From: Rhodohalobacter mucosus
GTDB taxonomy: Bacteria > Bacteroidota > Rhodothermia > Balneolales > Balneolaceae
Reading direction: 5' to 3'
DNA: 64,000 nucleotides
Assembly: GCF_003150675.1 (NCBI RefSeq)
Contig: NZ_QGGB01000011.1
Span: 1 to 64,000, forward strand
Part shown: positions 56,851 to 64,000 of the stretch, in pieces
Numbering within the stretch: the stretch's first letter is position 1
How the letters are laid out: every line of letters begins with the position of its first letter
Position numbers and translations under genes: made by a program
The notes under the pieces: generated by a model
Seen by the model: only the letters and a program-made list of their open reading frames with translations
What the model was told of the DNA's origin: nothing
Database searches by the model: none

Positions 56851-58467
56851 ATGTCATTAATGAAATCTCTTAATTCAGGAATCAGCGGTCTGCGTGCATT
56901 TCAGACCAAAATGGATGTTATTGGCAATAACATCGCCAATGTGGATACGATCGGCTTCAAGTCGTCGAGGATTACATTCTCGGAAATGCTTAGCCAGCAG
57001 ATCAGCTCAGGCCAGGGGTCATCATCTTCACCACAGGCCGGAGCTCAGGTCGGACTGGGTGTTCGAATATCCGCAATTGAGCGCGATTTTAACCAGGGCG
57101 GTTTGCAAACAACCGGTCGCAGAACCGATGTTGCAATTGAAGGCAACGGCTTTTTCATGGTAAATGAGGGGGACCAGCCTTTCCTTACGCGTGCAGGTAA
57201 TTTTGCATTCAATAAAGACGGTTTTCTGGTTGATCAGTCAGGCAGAAGCGTTCAGGGCTTTAATGCGGACCCGCAGGGCAATATCATTGCTGGCGGTGCA
57301 ACGGAAGATGTACGAATTGATTTTGAAAATATTCTGCCGCCGCAATCCACTCAAAATGTATACGTAGCAGGTAATCTGAACGCTGATACCAGCCTGTCGA
57401 AAATTATTCAGTCTCAGACAGCCTTTACCACTGCGGGCGGTGCCGTGGCAAACGGGACCACTCTGATCAACGATCTGAGCCAGACGACAGCAGCATTCGC
57501 ACCCGGCGATACCATCGACTTTGAGGTAACATTGAATGACGGCAGCGCGGCTGTTGTAAGCCATACCATCGCAGGCGGCGACACACTCGATGACCTTGTA
57601 GCATCTCTCAATGCCGGTCTGGCGGGTGAGGGATCCGTAACACTCGTTGACGGCATCATGGTGCTTCGGTCTGACGTGGTTGGCGAAAGCGATCTGGCTG
57701 TTGGTGAGGTTACCACAACCGGAACCGGAGATATTCGCTCAACCGGATTTCAGGTAACCCAGAACGGCGTGACGGGCAGTAAAACCGTCAGCACAACAGT
57801 TTATGATGAGCTGGGCAGGGCACACACACTGGTTGTGAACCTAACCCATGAGGGAGAAAACCAGTGGAGCTATGAAGCCAGTTTTCTGGATGGACAGGAA
57901 GTGCTCTCCGGGGGAAGCGGTGTCCTGGAATTTGATGAAACAGGCAACCTCGTTTCCGACAACAGCTTTGGAATTGAGTTTGATCCCGGCGACGGCGCAA
58001 ATCCTGTTACGTTCAGCCTGAGCCTTGGTAACCCCGAAACGGGCTCAGCAGTTACCCAGTATGCAGGGTCCTCTTCCGCCAAGGTTACATCACAGGATGG
58101 CTACGGTGAAGGACGCCTTGTCGATTTCAGTATTGACGGTGACGGAAATGTGAACGGTGTTTACAGCAACGGACGAAATGTAACGCTTGCTCAGCTTGCT
58201 ATAGCAACCGTGGCCAACAACAACGGACTTGAAACGGTTGGCGGAGGCATGTTCCGAAATACGCTGGCTTCAGGCGAAATTACCATCAACACAGCCGCAG
58301 ACATGGCTTCTACAAGCATGGCAGCCGGTGTGCTTGAAGGGTCAAACGTAGACCTGGCGCGTGAATTTACAGATATGATTACCGCACAGAGAGCATATCA
58401 GTCAAACGCAAGGATCATCACAACAGCTGATGAACTGCTTACGGAGGCTGTAAATCTGAAGAGATAA
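56851..58467 (+). CDS. flgE: Flagellar hook protein FlgE
   Basis: 538 residues. The N-terminal SLMKSLNSGISGLRAFQTKMDVIGNNIANVDTIGFKSSR and C-terminal SNVDLAREFTDMITAQRAYQSNARIITTADELL are hook-protein signatures; the middle (about 170-300) is a Thr/Ala/Gly-rich insert compared with the shortest FlgE proteins. It polymerises outside the cell. A terminator follows. Confidence 0.95.
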   Translation: MSLMKSLNSGISGLRAFQTKMDVIGNNIANVDTIGFKSSRITFSEMLSQQISSGQGSSSSPQAGAQVGLGVRISAIERDFNQGGLQTTGRRTDVAIEGNGFFMVNEGDQPFLTRAGNFAFNKDGFLVDQSGRSVQGFNADPQGNIIAGGATEDVRIDFENILPPQSTQNVYVAGNLNADTSLSKIIQSQTAFTTAGGAVANGTTLINDLSQTTAAFAPGDTIDFEVTLNDGSAAVVSHTIAGGDTLDDLVASLNAGLAGEGSVTLVDGIMVLRSDVVGESDLAVGEVTTTGTGDIRSTGFQVTQNGVTGSKTVSTTVYDELGRAHTLVVNLTHEGENQWSYEASFLDGQEVLSGGSGVLEFDETGNLVSDNSFGIEFDPGDGANPVTFSLSLGNPETGSAVTQYAGSSSAKVTSQDGYGEGRLVDFSIDGDGNVNGVYSNGRNVTLAQLAIATVANNNGLETVGGGMFRNTLASGEITINTAADMASTSMAAGVLEGSNVDLAREFTDMITAQRAYQSNARIITTADELLTEAVNLKR

Positions 58468-58520
58468 AGAGAGAGGCTAACCCATAAAACACTGCAATAC
58501 CACACACACATAACCTGAAT

Positions 58521-58552
58521 GGGAGCCGGTTTCTGCCGGCTCCCATTTTTTA
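58521..58552 (+). terminator. Intrinsic terminator after flgE
   Basis: GGGAGCCGG/CCGGCTCCC form a perfect 9-bp stem with a 6-base loop and a T tract, 53 bases after the flgE stop. It separates the flgB-flgE transcript from motA. Confidence 0.88.
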
Positions 58553-58597
58553 ATCTGCAAGGCCGGAGAAAAAGCCATTTAAAAAGAGGAAAAGTCT

Positions 58598-58624
58598 TAA
58601 GAAAAGCAGGTGCTATTCCGATAA
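58598..58624 (+). promoter_or_regulatory. Sigma-28 (FliA) type promoter of the motA operon
   Basis: TAAG, exactly 15 bases, then TCCGATAA. The consensus is TAAA-N15-GCCGATAA, so there is one mismatch in each half. It lies 46 bases after the flgE terminator and 39 before the motA start. Confidence 0.7.
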
Positions 58625-58663
58625 AGTAGTAGATACGTAGAAAACCTAAGTAGTGAGTAAACT

Positions 58664-59539
58664 GTGGATAAATCGACTTTATTTGGAATGATAGCAGCTT
58701 TTTTGCTGGTATTAAGCGCAATCGTTTTTCAGGGTGACCTGGGCCTGTTTATCAGTGTTTCATCATTCCTGATCGTAATTGGCGGTGTACTGAGTGTAAC
58801 AGTTGTGAACTACAGCCTGGGTGAGCTCAAGAATGCATGGGTAAGCCTTTTTGAAAATCTGAAAAACAGTGAGATCGATCTGCGTACAGATATAGAACTG
58901 ATGAACATGTTCGCCAGGAAAGTACGCCGCGAAGGAATGCTTGCCGTGGAAGAGGATATTCAGAACATTGAGGATTCTTTTTTGAGAAATGGCTTCATGT
59001 TTGTGCTCGACGGTATGCAAAAAGATACGCTGAATTCAATACTGAATGATCAGCTCGAAAATACCGAACGAACCATGGAAAAAAGCGTCCGCATTCTGGC
59101 TTCCATGGCCGATTACTCACCCGCTTTTGGGATGATCGGTACGGTGATAGGCCTCATTCTGATGCTTCAGAATATTCAGGATCCGGAATCGCTCGGGATA
59201 GGGCTTGCCATTGCGCTGCTTACCACACTCTACGGTACTATTTTTGCGAATATGATTTTTCTGCCGCTTTCAGGAAAGCTGGACAATTTGTCCGAAAAGC
59301 ACATAACCAAGCGGCAGATGTACAAGGCTGCCATCATATCGATCGTGGATGAGGAAAATCCTCGGATTATGGAAAACAAGATGCTCAATTTTCTTCCTCC
59401 ATCGGAGAGGGCAGAATATATGGCGTACTTCGACAAGAATTCGTTTGATAAAAACCGTGAAGAGAAGATTTACGAAAAATGGAAAAATTATCAGAATAAA
59501 TCATGGCAAAATCTGGTGGCGGATCTGGCAACTGGCTGA
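58664..59539 (+). CDS. motA: Flagellar stator protein MotA
   Basis: 291 residues with four membrane helices (about 4-20, 27-46, 150-168 and 182-202). SPAFGMIGTVIGLI and NMIFLPLSGKL carry the two conserved prolines that couple ion flow to torque. The start is GTG at 58664. The end overlaps motB by 37 bases, so the pair is translated together. Ion specificity cannot be told with certainty. Confidence 0.93.
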   Translation: MDKSTLFGMIAAFLLVLSAIVFQGDLGLFISVSSFLIVIGGVLSVTVVNYSLGELKNAWVSLFENLKNSEIDLRTDIELMNMFARKVRREGMLAVEEDIQNIEDSFLRNGFMFVLDGMQKDTLNSILNDQLENTERTMEKSVRILASMADYSPAFGMIGTVIGLILMLQNIQDPESLGIGLAIALLTTLYGTIFANMIFLPLSGKLDNLSEKHITKRQMYKAAIISIVDEENPRIMENKMLNFLPPSERAEYMAYFDKNSFDKNREEKIYEKWKNYQNKSWQNLVADLATG

Positions 59540-60213
59540 TGACTTATGCCGATTTCATCACATTGATGATGATCTTCTTCATCGTGCTGTACACGTTTAC
59601 GCCCGGTGTTGAAAAAAATAAGTTCACGGCAATTATTGGTGCTTTTCAGGGCAACAGGGGGGTTCTGCAGTATGAATCCAATTTCAGCGATGAAATACTT
59701 CAGATCGACCTCCAGAGAGCCAAGAACTGGGAAAAATTTTATGAAACGGTAATGGATGAGAACCTGGGTGAAACCGTGCAGATTGAATTGCTGCCGGACG
59801 GTGTTAAAATTACCCTTGGTGAAGCCGCGCTCTTTGAGACTTTTTCAACTGCCCTGCGGCCTGAATCCGAAATGATTCTCAGGGAGGTGGTTATGGGACT
59901 GGAAAAATATGAGGAGGAAAATGTACGAATCATCGAAATACATGGCCATACAGACAATCGGCCCGTTCGCGCTTCGGGTAATCGCAAATATACGTCGAAC
60001 TGGGAACTTGGAGCCGGCCGTTCCATATCCGTTATGAACTATCTCCGGGATAATTCAAGTGTTGATCCCGGGCAGTTTATCATTACAAGTTTTGCCGAAC
60101 ACAGGCCGATGGCTCCCAATAATTCAGCAGAAAATATGCAGAAAAACCGAAGGGTCGAGGTGCTGATCCGATACGAGTCGGTTAAGCTGGAAGCCGGCAA
60201 CGAGACTCAGTAA
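59503..60213 (+). CDS. motB: Flagellar stator protein MotB
   Basis: 236 residues. One membrane helix near the N-terminus in WLMTYADFITLMMIFF with the essential Asp17, a plug/linker, and a C-terminal OmpA-like peptidoglycan-binding domain (IIEIHGHTDNRPV, then NRRVEVLI). It anchors the stator to the wall. It begins inside the end of motA. Confidence 0.93.
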   Translation: MAKSGGGSGNWLMTYADFITLMMIFFIVLYTFTPGVEKNKFTAIIGAFQGNRGVLQYESNFSDEILQIDLQRAKNWEKFYETVMDENLGETVQIELLPDGVKITLGEAALFETFSTALRPESEMILREVVMGLEKYEEENVRIIEIHGHTDNRPVRASGNRKYTSNWELGAGRSISVMNYLRDNSSVDPGQFIITSFAEHRPMAPNNSAENMQKNRRVEVLIRYESVKLEAGNETQ

Positions 60214-60244
60214 CGTTTATAAACCAAATAAAAGACGTCAGCTC

Positions 60245-60742
60245 ATGGAAAATAACGAACAGGAACATATCGAAGAGACAAGTGAGGAGAAACAGGCTGA
60301 GAAAGGTAAAAAAGGAGCCGGGTTCGGAAAAATTTTCCTGTTTGCCATTGTATTGATCCTCCAGGGAGCGGGGGCTTATGCCATAGTGCAAAAAACGTAT
60401 CCTGACATTTACAATTACCTGAATTCATTCAGCTCCTCGGGCGGATATTATTTTGAGATGGACAATATTATAATCAACCCAAAGAACTCTAACGGCCAAA
60501 GATATCTTATTGTTTCGCTTGCATTTGAGTTTGATAAAAGCAGCGATGTTGCACAGGCCGAAAAGATGAAAGTGGAAATTGTTGACCGTGTGAATTTGCT
60601 CATGATCCAAAAAACCACGGACGAATTAAGCAGCCTTGAGAAGCGGGATGCGATAAAAAATGAGTTGATTACAGCAATGAATGACCTGCTTGGGAAGAGT
60701 GCGGTACGAAATTTGTTCTTTACAAAATACGTGATTCAGTAA
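60245..60742 (+). CDS. fliL: Flagellar basal-body associated protein FliL
   Basis: 165 residues. An acidic N-terminus precedes one membrane helix (about 29-49), then the periplasmic FliL domain with YFEMDNIIINPKNSNGQRYLIVSLAFEF and IKNELITAMNDLLG. It rings the stator. Located 31 bases after motB and 24 before fliM. Confidence 0.92.
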   Translation: MENNEQEHIEETSEEKQAEKGKKGAGFGKIFLFAIVLILQGAGAYAIVQKTYPDIYNYLNSFSSSGGYYFEMDNIIINPKNSNGQRYLIVSLAFEFDKSSDVAQAEKMKVEIVDRVNLLMIQKTTDELSSLEKRDAIKNELITAMNDLLGKSAVRNLFFTKYVIQ

Positions 60743-60766
60743 TGAACAAATTCCGACAACCCACAT

Positions 60767-61714
60767 ATGAACCAAACCGTCAATCAGACACCCGCTGAGC
60801 AGAACGAACGTTACGGGCAGATTCGCGCCTACGATTTCAGGCAGCCAAAGCTGATCAGTAAAGAAGTGATGCGGCTGATGAAGGGTATTCACGAACCGTA
60901 CCTTCGTCATATTAAAAGAATGTATTCGAACCTGCTGGGTGAACCGGTAGAGGTATCTCTGACCGGTACCCGACAGGTAAATTATTCTGCTTATCTGAGT
61001 GAAATTCAACAACCCTCCGCACTCTACACATTTAATATTGAGGAACTGGGCGACTGGGCTGTACTCGAACTGGATCCATCGTTCTGTATTTATTGTGTGG
61101 AACTGCAAAGCGGCGGCTATGGTGAAATGCCGGCCGAAGCCCGGACGCTTACACGGGTAGAGGAGATCATTATAAACAGGCTTGTTGGCAAAATGCTCAG
61201 GGAACTGAGCCATATCTGGTCGTCATATCTGCCTTTTTCTATTCAGCATCACGTTTATGAGCCAAAGCCGGATAGCATCCGGTCCATTTCCGCTCATTCG
61301 ATAGGTATACTGATGCACTTCAGCGTCGAATTCGGAGATCAGAAACGTTCCTTTTCTATCTGTTACCCGAATTCTCTTATCGAGAGCAAAGGAATGAAGG
61401 AGATCACTCACATTGAAGATGCCCCTTCTACTCATAAGGCCCACCCGGGAGACCAAAAACTTCTTGAAGAAGATTTGAAAAGAGTTGAAGTAGATCTAAA
61501 AGTTCTGCTGGGAACAACCAGCATGTCGCTCCGGCAGCTCATCAGCCTTACGAAGGGCGACACACTGATGCTGAATCAGCCAATTGAAGAACCCCTGAAA
61601 ATCCGTGTGGGCAATCAGATTAAAATGACAGGCTATCCCGGCTCTATGAACGGCAAACGCGCCGTTAAGATATTCAACATTGTAAAAAACGGAATGCATT
61701 CACTTGATTTTTAA
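60767..61714 (+). CDS. fliM: Flagellar motor switch protein FliM
   Basis: 315 residues. The middle domain starts at IRAYDFRQPKLISKEVMRLM, has SGGYG near 124 and RTLTRVEEIIINRLVGKML; the C-terminal SPOA domain has LRQLISLTKGDTLMLNQP. The N-terminal 20 residues (MNQTVNQTPAEQNERYG) do not contain the usual LSQxEIDALL helix that binds CheY-P. Everything else looks normal. Confidence 0.92.
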   Translation: MNQTVNQTPAEQNERYGQIRAYDFRQPKLISKEVMRLMKGIHEPYLRHIKRMYSNLLGEPVEVSLTGTRQVNYSAYLSEIQQPSALYTFNIEELGDWAVLELDPSFCIYCVELQSGGYGEMPAEARTLTRVEEIIINRLVGKMLRELSHIWSSYLPFSIQHHVYEPKPDSIRSISAHSIGILMHFSVEFGDQKRSFSICYPNSLIESKGMKEITHIEDAPSTHKAHPGDQKLLEEDLKRVEVDLKVLLGTTSMSLRQLISLTKGDTLMLNQPIEEPLKIRVGNQIKMTGYPGSMNGKRAVKIFNIVKNGMHSLDF

Positions 61715-61732
61715 CTGCAAACAGACAAAACC

Positions 61733-62686
61733 ATGAGCGATCATAATTGGAATAAGACAATCAAAAATTTAAAAACTTCACTTAACACTATTCTAAAGCA
61801 GCTTTCCGGAAAGGCCGCTGCTGCCGAACCGGGTGAGGTGACAGAAGGGGATGAGAAAAAAACATCCAAATTTCTTGAAAACGCGGTACTCTTTAAATGT
61901 ATTGAAGAGAGATTTCAGATAGAAGTAGTTCTGGGTTTCAGGGGCGACTGGAGCTTTCTGGACTCGGACGGTACGCAGGAGCTGACTCACCCTGAGAGAA
62001 GTCTGGCCAATCTATTGTCTGACTTTACGGGCGAGCTTTGCAGCCGCCTGGGTGCGGATCTGAAGCTGGGCGCATTCAGTGAGGTGGATCCGGACTCATC
62101 CAATAGTTTGCTGAACCTTCAGCAGTACAACATGGCAGCCTGGAAAATTAAACCGGGTGAAGAGAGCGAAAGTGCTGAATTGCTTCTGGCGTTCTCTTCT
62201 CCCGATGAAAAGGCAGCAGAGACTTTTCAGAAAATAACAGAGGATGCACCAGAACCCGATACGCCAGGCTTCGTTCAGCTCGCAGAAGAAACGGCTTCAT
62301 CGCTCTTTGCAGGAGCAGGTCAGGGTACACAGGCTGCTTCAGGCGGAATTCGTTCTTCTTCGGATGGCAATAACGTAGAGTTTGAACCCTTTGACAAATC
62401 GGCAAACATCAAAAATTTCCGCGAGATCCGGAATATTGATCTTCTCAAGGATGTGGAAATGGAAATATCCGTGGAACTTGGAAGAAAAAAGGTGCCGCTC
62501 GGTAAAATACTTCAGCTCGTCAAAGGCTCGGTGATTGAACTTGAAAAACTGGCCGGAGAACCGGTCGATCTGCTTGTAAACGGCCGTTGCATTGCACAAG
62601 GAGAAGTTGTTGTGATTGATGAACATTTCGGAATGCGGATTTCAAATCTGCTTGCCGCTCACGACAGCATGAAAATGGGCGCCTGA
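61733..62686 (+). CDS. fliN: Flagellar motor switch protein FliN (long form)
   Basis: 317 residues, about three times the size of minimal FliN. The C-terminal SPOA domain (about 235-315) is standard: LLKDVEMEISVELGRKKVPLGKILQLVKGSVIEL and VDLLVNGRCIAQGEVVVIDEHFGMRI. The N-terminal 220 residues resemble neither the CheC phosphatase of FliY nor another domain I can name; a Ser/Gly linker joins the two. It forms the lower C-ring. Confidence 0.9.
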   Translation: MSDHNWNKTIKNLKTSLNTILKQLSGKAAAAEPGEVTEGDEKKTSKFLENAVLFKCIEERFQIEVVLGFRGDWSFLDSDGTQELTHPERSLANLLSDFTGELCSRLGADLKLGAFSEVDPDSSNSLLNLQQYNMAAWKIKPGEESESAELLLAFSSPDEKAAETFQKITEDAPEPDTPGFVQLAEETASSLFAGAGQGTQAASGGIRSSSDGNNVEFEPFDKSANIKNFREIRNIDLLKDVEMEISVELGRKKVPLGKILQLVKGSVIELEKLAGEPVDLLVNGRCIAQGEVVVIDEHFGMRISNLLAAHDSMKMGA

Positions 62687-62687
62687 T

Positions 62688-63371
62688 ATGATGATTGACT
62701 GGGATTCATTTAAAAAACAGGTAAAAAGCCGGCCTCAGAAAACCCTGCGCTTTGTGGGCGGCCTGGCCATCACGCTAACCGGACTATGGATACTTGTTCT
62801 GGTGCAGGCCGGTTCTGACAAGTCGGAGCCGTATGTGTCGGGCCAGACGTATTTAAGTACTCTCCATGCAGATTCGACTGCCGTGACAGAAATAACAGGT
62901 ACAGCAGCCGACTCTACTGAGGCCTTGTCAGCAGCTGAATTGGCGAAGGAGCAGGCAAGTCAACGCACCACGTTTGCCCGGAACCGATCGAATGAGGCGT
63001 CATCACTTCCGGTTATGCCGATCTTACTATCCATAGGCGTTATCGGAGGCGGAATATGGCTCTGGTCAAAGATCAGACGTGAAAAAGGTATGAAACCCGG
63101 TCGTGTAAACAGTAAGGAAAAAGGGACGTTGATACTGCTTGACGAACTCCATTTGGGAGAGGAACATACCTTGCAGGCGGTGTCGGCCGGAAGCAAGGTT
63201 TTGCTGATAGGCTGCTTTGAGGGTGGAATGGAGGTACTTGAAAAAGTTAATGCAGATGAGTGGAGCAGTACCGGGCATGATGACCAAAAGAGTGATTCGG
63301 CAACCGGATCAAACGCATTTGCAGGCATGCTGAAGCAGGTGGCCGGCGTAAAACCTGAAGCTGTTAACTGA
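62688..63371 (+). CDS. fliO: Flagellar export protein FliO
   Basis: 227 residues. Two hydrophobic segments (about 24-42 and 104-124); after the second comes the cytoplasmic FliO domain (KEKGTLILLDELHLGEEHTLQAVSAGSKVLLIG). FliO helps assemble FliP. It starts 1 base after the fliN stop and ends just before fliP. Confidence 0.82.
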   Translation: MMIDWDSFKKQVKSRPQKTLRFVGGLAITLTGLWILVLVQAGSDKSEPYVSGQTYLSTLHADSTAVTEITGTAADSTEALSAAELAKEQASQRTTFARNRSNEASSLPVMPILLSIGVIGGGIWLWSKIRREKGMKPGRVNSKEKGTLILLDELHLGEEHTLQAVSAGSKVLLIGCFEGGMEVLEKVNADEWSSTGHDDQKSDSATGSNAFAGMLKQVAGVKPEAVN

Positions 63372-63380
63372 GAAAGACCA

Positions 63381-64000
63381 ATGAAAAACAAGGAATCCCA
63401 TCTTTTTGTAAGCCGCCTGCTGAAAGTGGCAGGGGTGATGATGCTAACCGTAATGCTGATGGGTATTATCCCGGATTCAGTAACGGCACAGCAGGCGCAA
63501 TCGGCTCAGGGCAGCGGTGTAAATATCAATATCGGGGGTGAGGTGGAGGACTTTTCTCTTGCGATTCAGGCCCTGATTCTGATTACCGTTCTCTCCTTTG
63601 GTCCGGCCATCGTTACCATGATGACCAGTTTTACGCGTCTGGTGGTGGTCTTCTTCTTCCTGAGGATGGGTTTGGGAACTCAGCAATCACCGCCGAACCA
63701 GGTGCTGCTGGGGCTGGCACTGTTCATCACCATTTTTATCATGGCCTCCACCTTTAACCGGATTAACGACGAGGCGATACAGCCATACATTGGCGAAGAA
63801 ATTTCGCAGACCGAAGCACTGACCATTGCATCGGTTCCGCTCAAGCAGTTTATGGTGAATCAGACGCGCGAAAAAGACCTCCTTATGTTTATGGACCTGG
63901 GAGGTATCGACCCGGTTGCTTCACTGGAAGAGCTGCCGCTCTATGTGGTCGTTCCATCCTATATCATCAGTGAGCTGCGAATTGCTTTTCAGATTGGTTT
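63381..64000 (+). CDS. fliP: Flagellar export gate protein FliP, 5' part (cut by window end)
   Basis: The frame opens with ATG at 63381 and continues without stop to the end, 206 codons. A signal peptide-like N-terminus (to about TAQQA, residue 38) is followed by LAIQALILITVLSFGPAIVTMMTSFTR, LRMGLGTQQSPPNQVLLGLALF and VVVPSYIISELRIAFQIG, all FliP signatures. FliP5-FliQ4-FliR form the export gate; only the last 40-50 residues are missing here. Confidence 0.95.
   Translation, partial: MKNKESHLFVSRLLKVAGVMMLTVMLMGIIPDSVTAQQAQSAQGSGVNINIGGEVEDFSLAIQALILITVLSFGPAIVTMMTSFTRLVVVFFFLRMGLGTQQSPPNQVLLGLALFITIFIMASTFNRINDEAIQPYIGEEISQTEALTIASVPLKQFMVNQTREKDLLMFMDLGGIDPVASLEELPLYVVVPSYIISELRIAFQIG

Overview
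The window reads as housekeeping chromosome of a flagellated Gram-negative bacterium on the Bacteroidota side of the FCB group. My best guess is a Balneolota (Balneola/Rhodohalobacter-like) or Rhodothermota organism. The envelope genes are Bacteroidota-like: bamA followed by tandem ompH/skp genes, a 6-bladed beta-propeller protein, and a tRNA-guanine transglycosylase without most zinc cysteines. Unlike most Bacteroidota, it also has a full flagellar basal-body/hook/export cluster in a Bacillus-like order. The lineage call is inference from gene content only.

Layout. (1) 1-640: the 3' end of a 5S rRNA gene (end of an rRNA operon cut by the window edge), its terminator, then a degenerate second 5S-like copy with its own terminator and short palindromic repeats. 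(2) 642-2100 (minus): a secreted beta-propeller protein and, upstream of it, a small cysteine-rich exported peptide gene whose signal-peptide half is out of frame. (3) 2160-9200: tgt, a dolichyl-phosphate-mannose-synthase-like glycosyltransferase, a DoxX-like protein, a MEMO family protein, nth, an MFS transporter and a DUF368 (PopT-type) undecaprenyl-phosphate carrier. (4) 9300-15100: tandem-domain universal stress protein, an active/inactive M16 peptidase pair, and rlmB. (5) 15150-32600, all plus strand: two small membrane proteins, GDPD, pyrG, NUDIX, an amidohydrolase, nadE, a LysM lytic transglycosylase, an S41 peptidase, a PHP phosphoesterase, ribH, uppS, bamA and three ompH/skp paralogues. 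This last stretch ties lipid-carrier synthesis and outer-membrane assembly together.

(6) 32900-46900, mostly minus: a VWA protein, rnhB (plus), the cell-shape operon mreB-mreC-mreD-mrdA-rodA downstream of purN-purH, an AI-2E-family permease, recX, recA, and a sensor histidine kinase. (7) 47250-64000, plus: flgB-flgC-orf76-fliE-fliF-fliG-fliH-fliI-fliJ-ylxF/motE-fliK-flgD-flgE, a terminator, then motA-motB-fliL-fliM-fliN-fliO-fliP (cut by the window end).

The most informative regulatory signals are in the flagellar region. A textbook sigma-54 -24/-12 element lies about 40 bases before flgB, next to a divergent histidine kinase, and a near-consensus sigma-28 (FliA) promoter lies before motA just after the flgE terminator. 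Together they suggest a tiered flagellar cascade of the kind known from Proteobacteria. Other oddities are an unrecognised 76-residue gene between flgC and fliE, a FliM without the usual CheY-binding N-terminus, and an endonuclease III with an altered hairpin motif and altered cysteine spacing. I found no CRISPR array, insertion sequence, prophage or tRNA gene.
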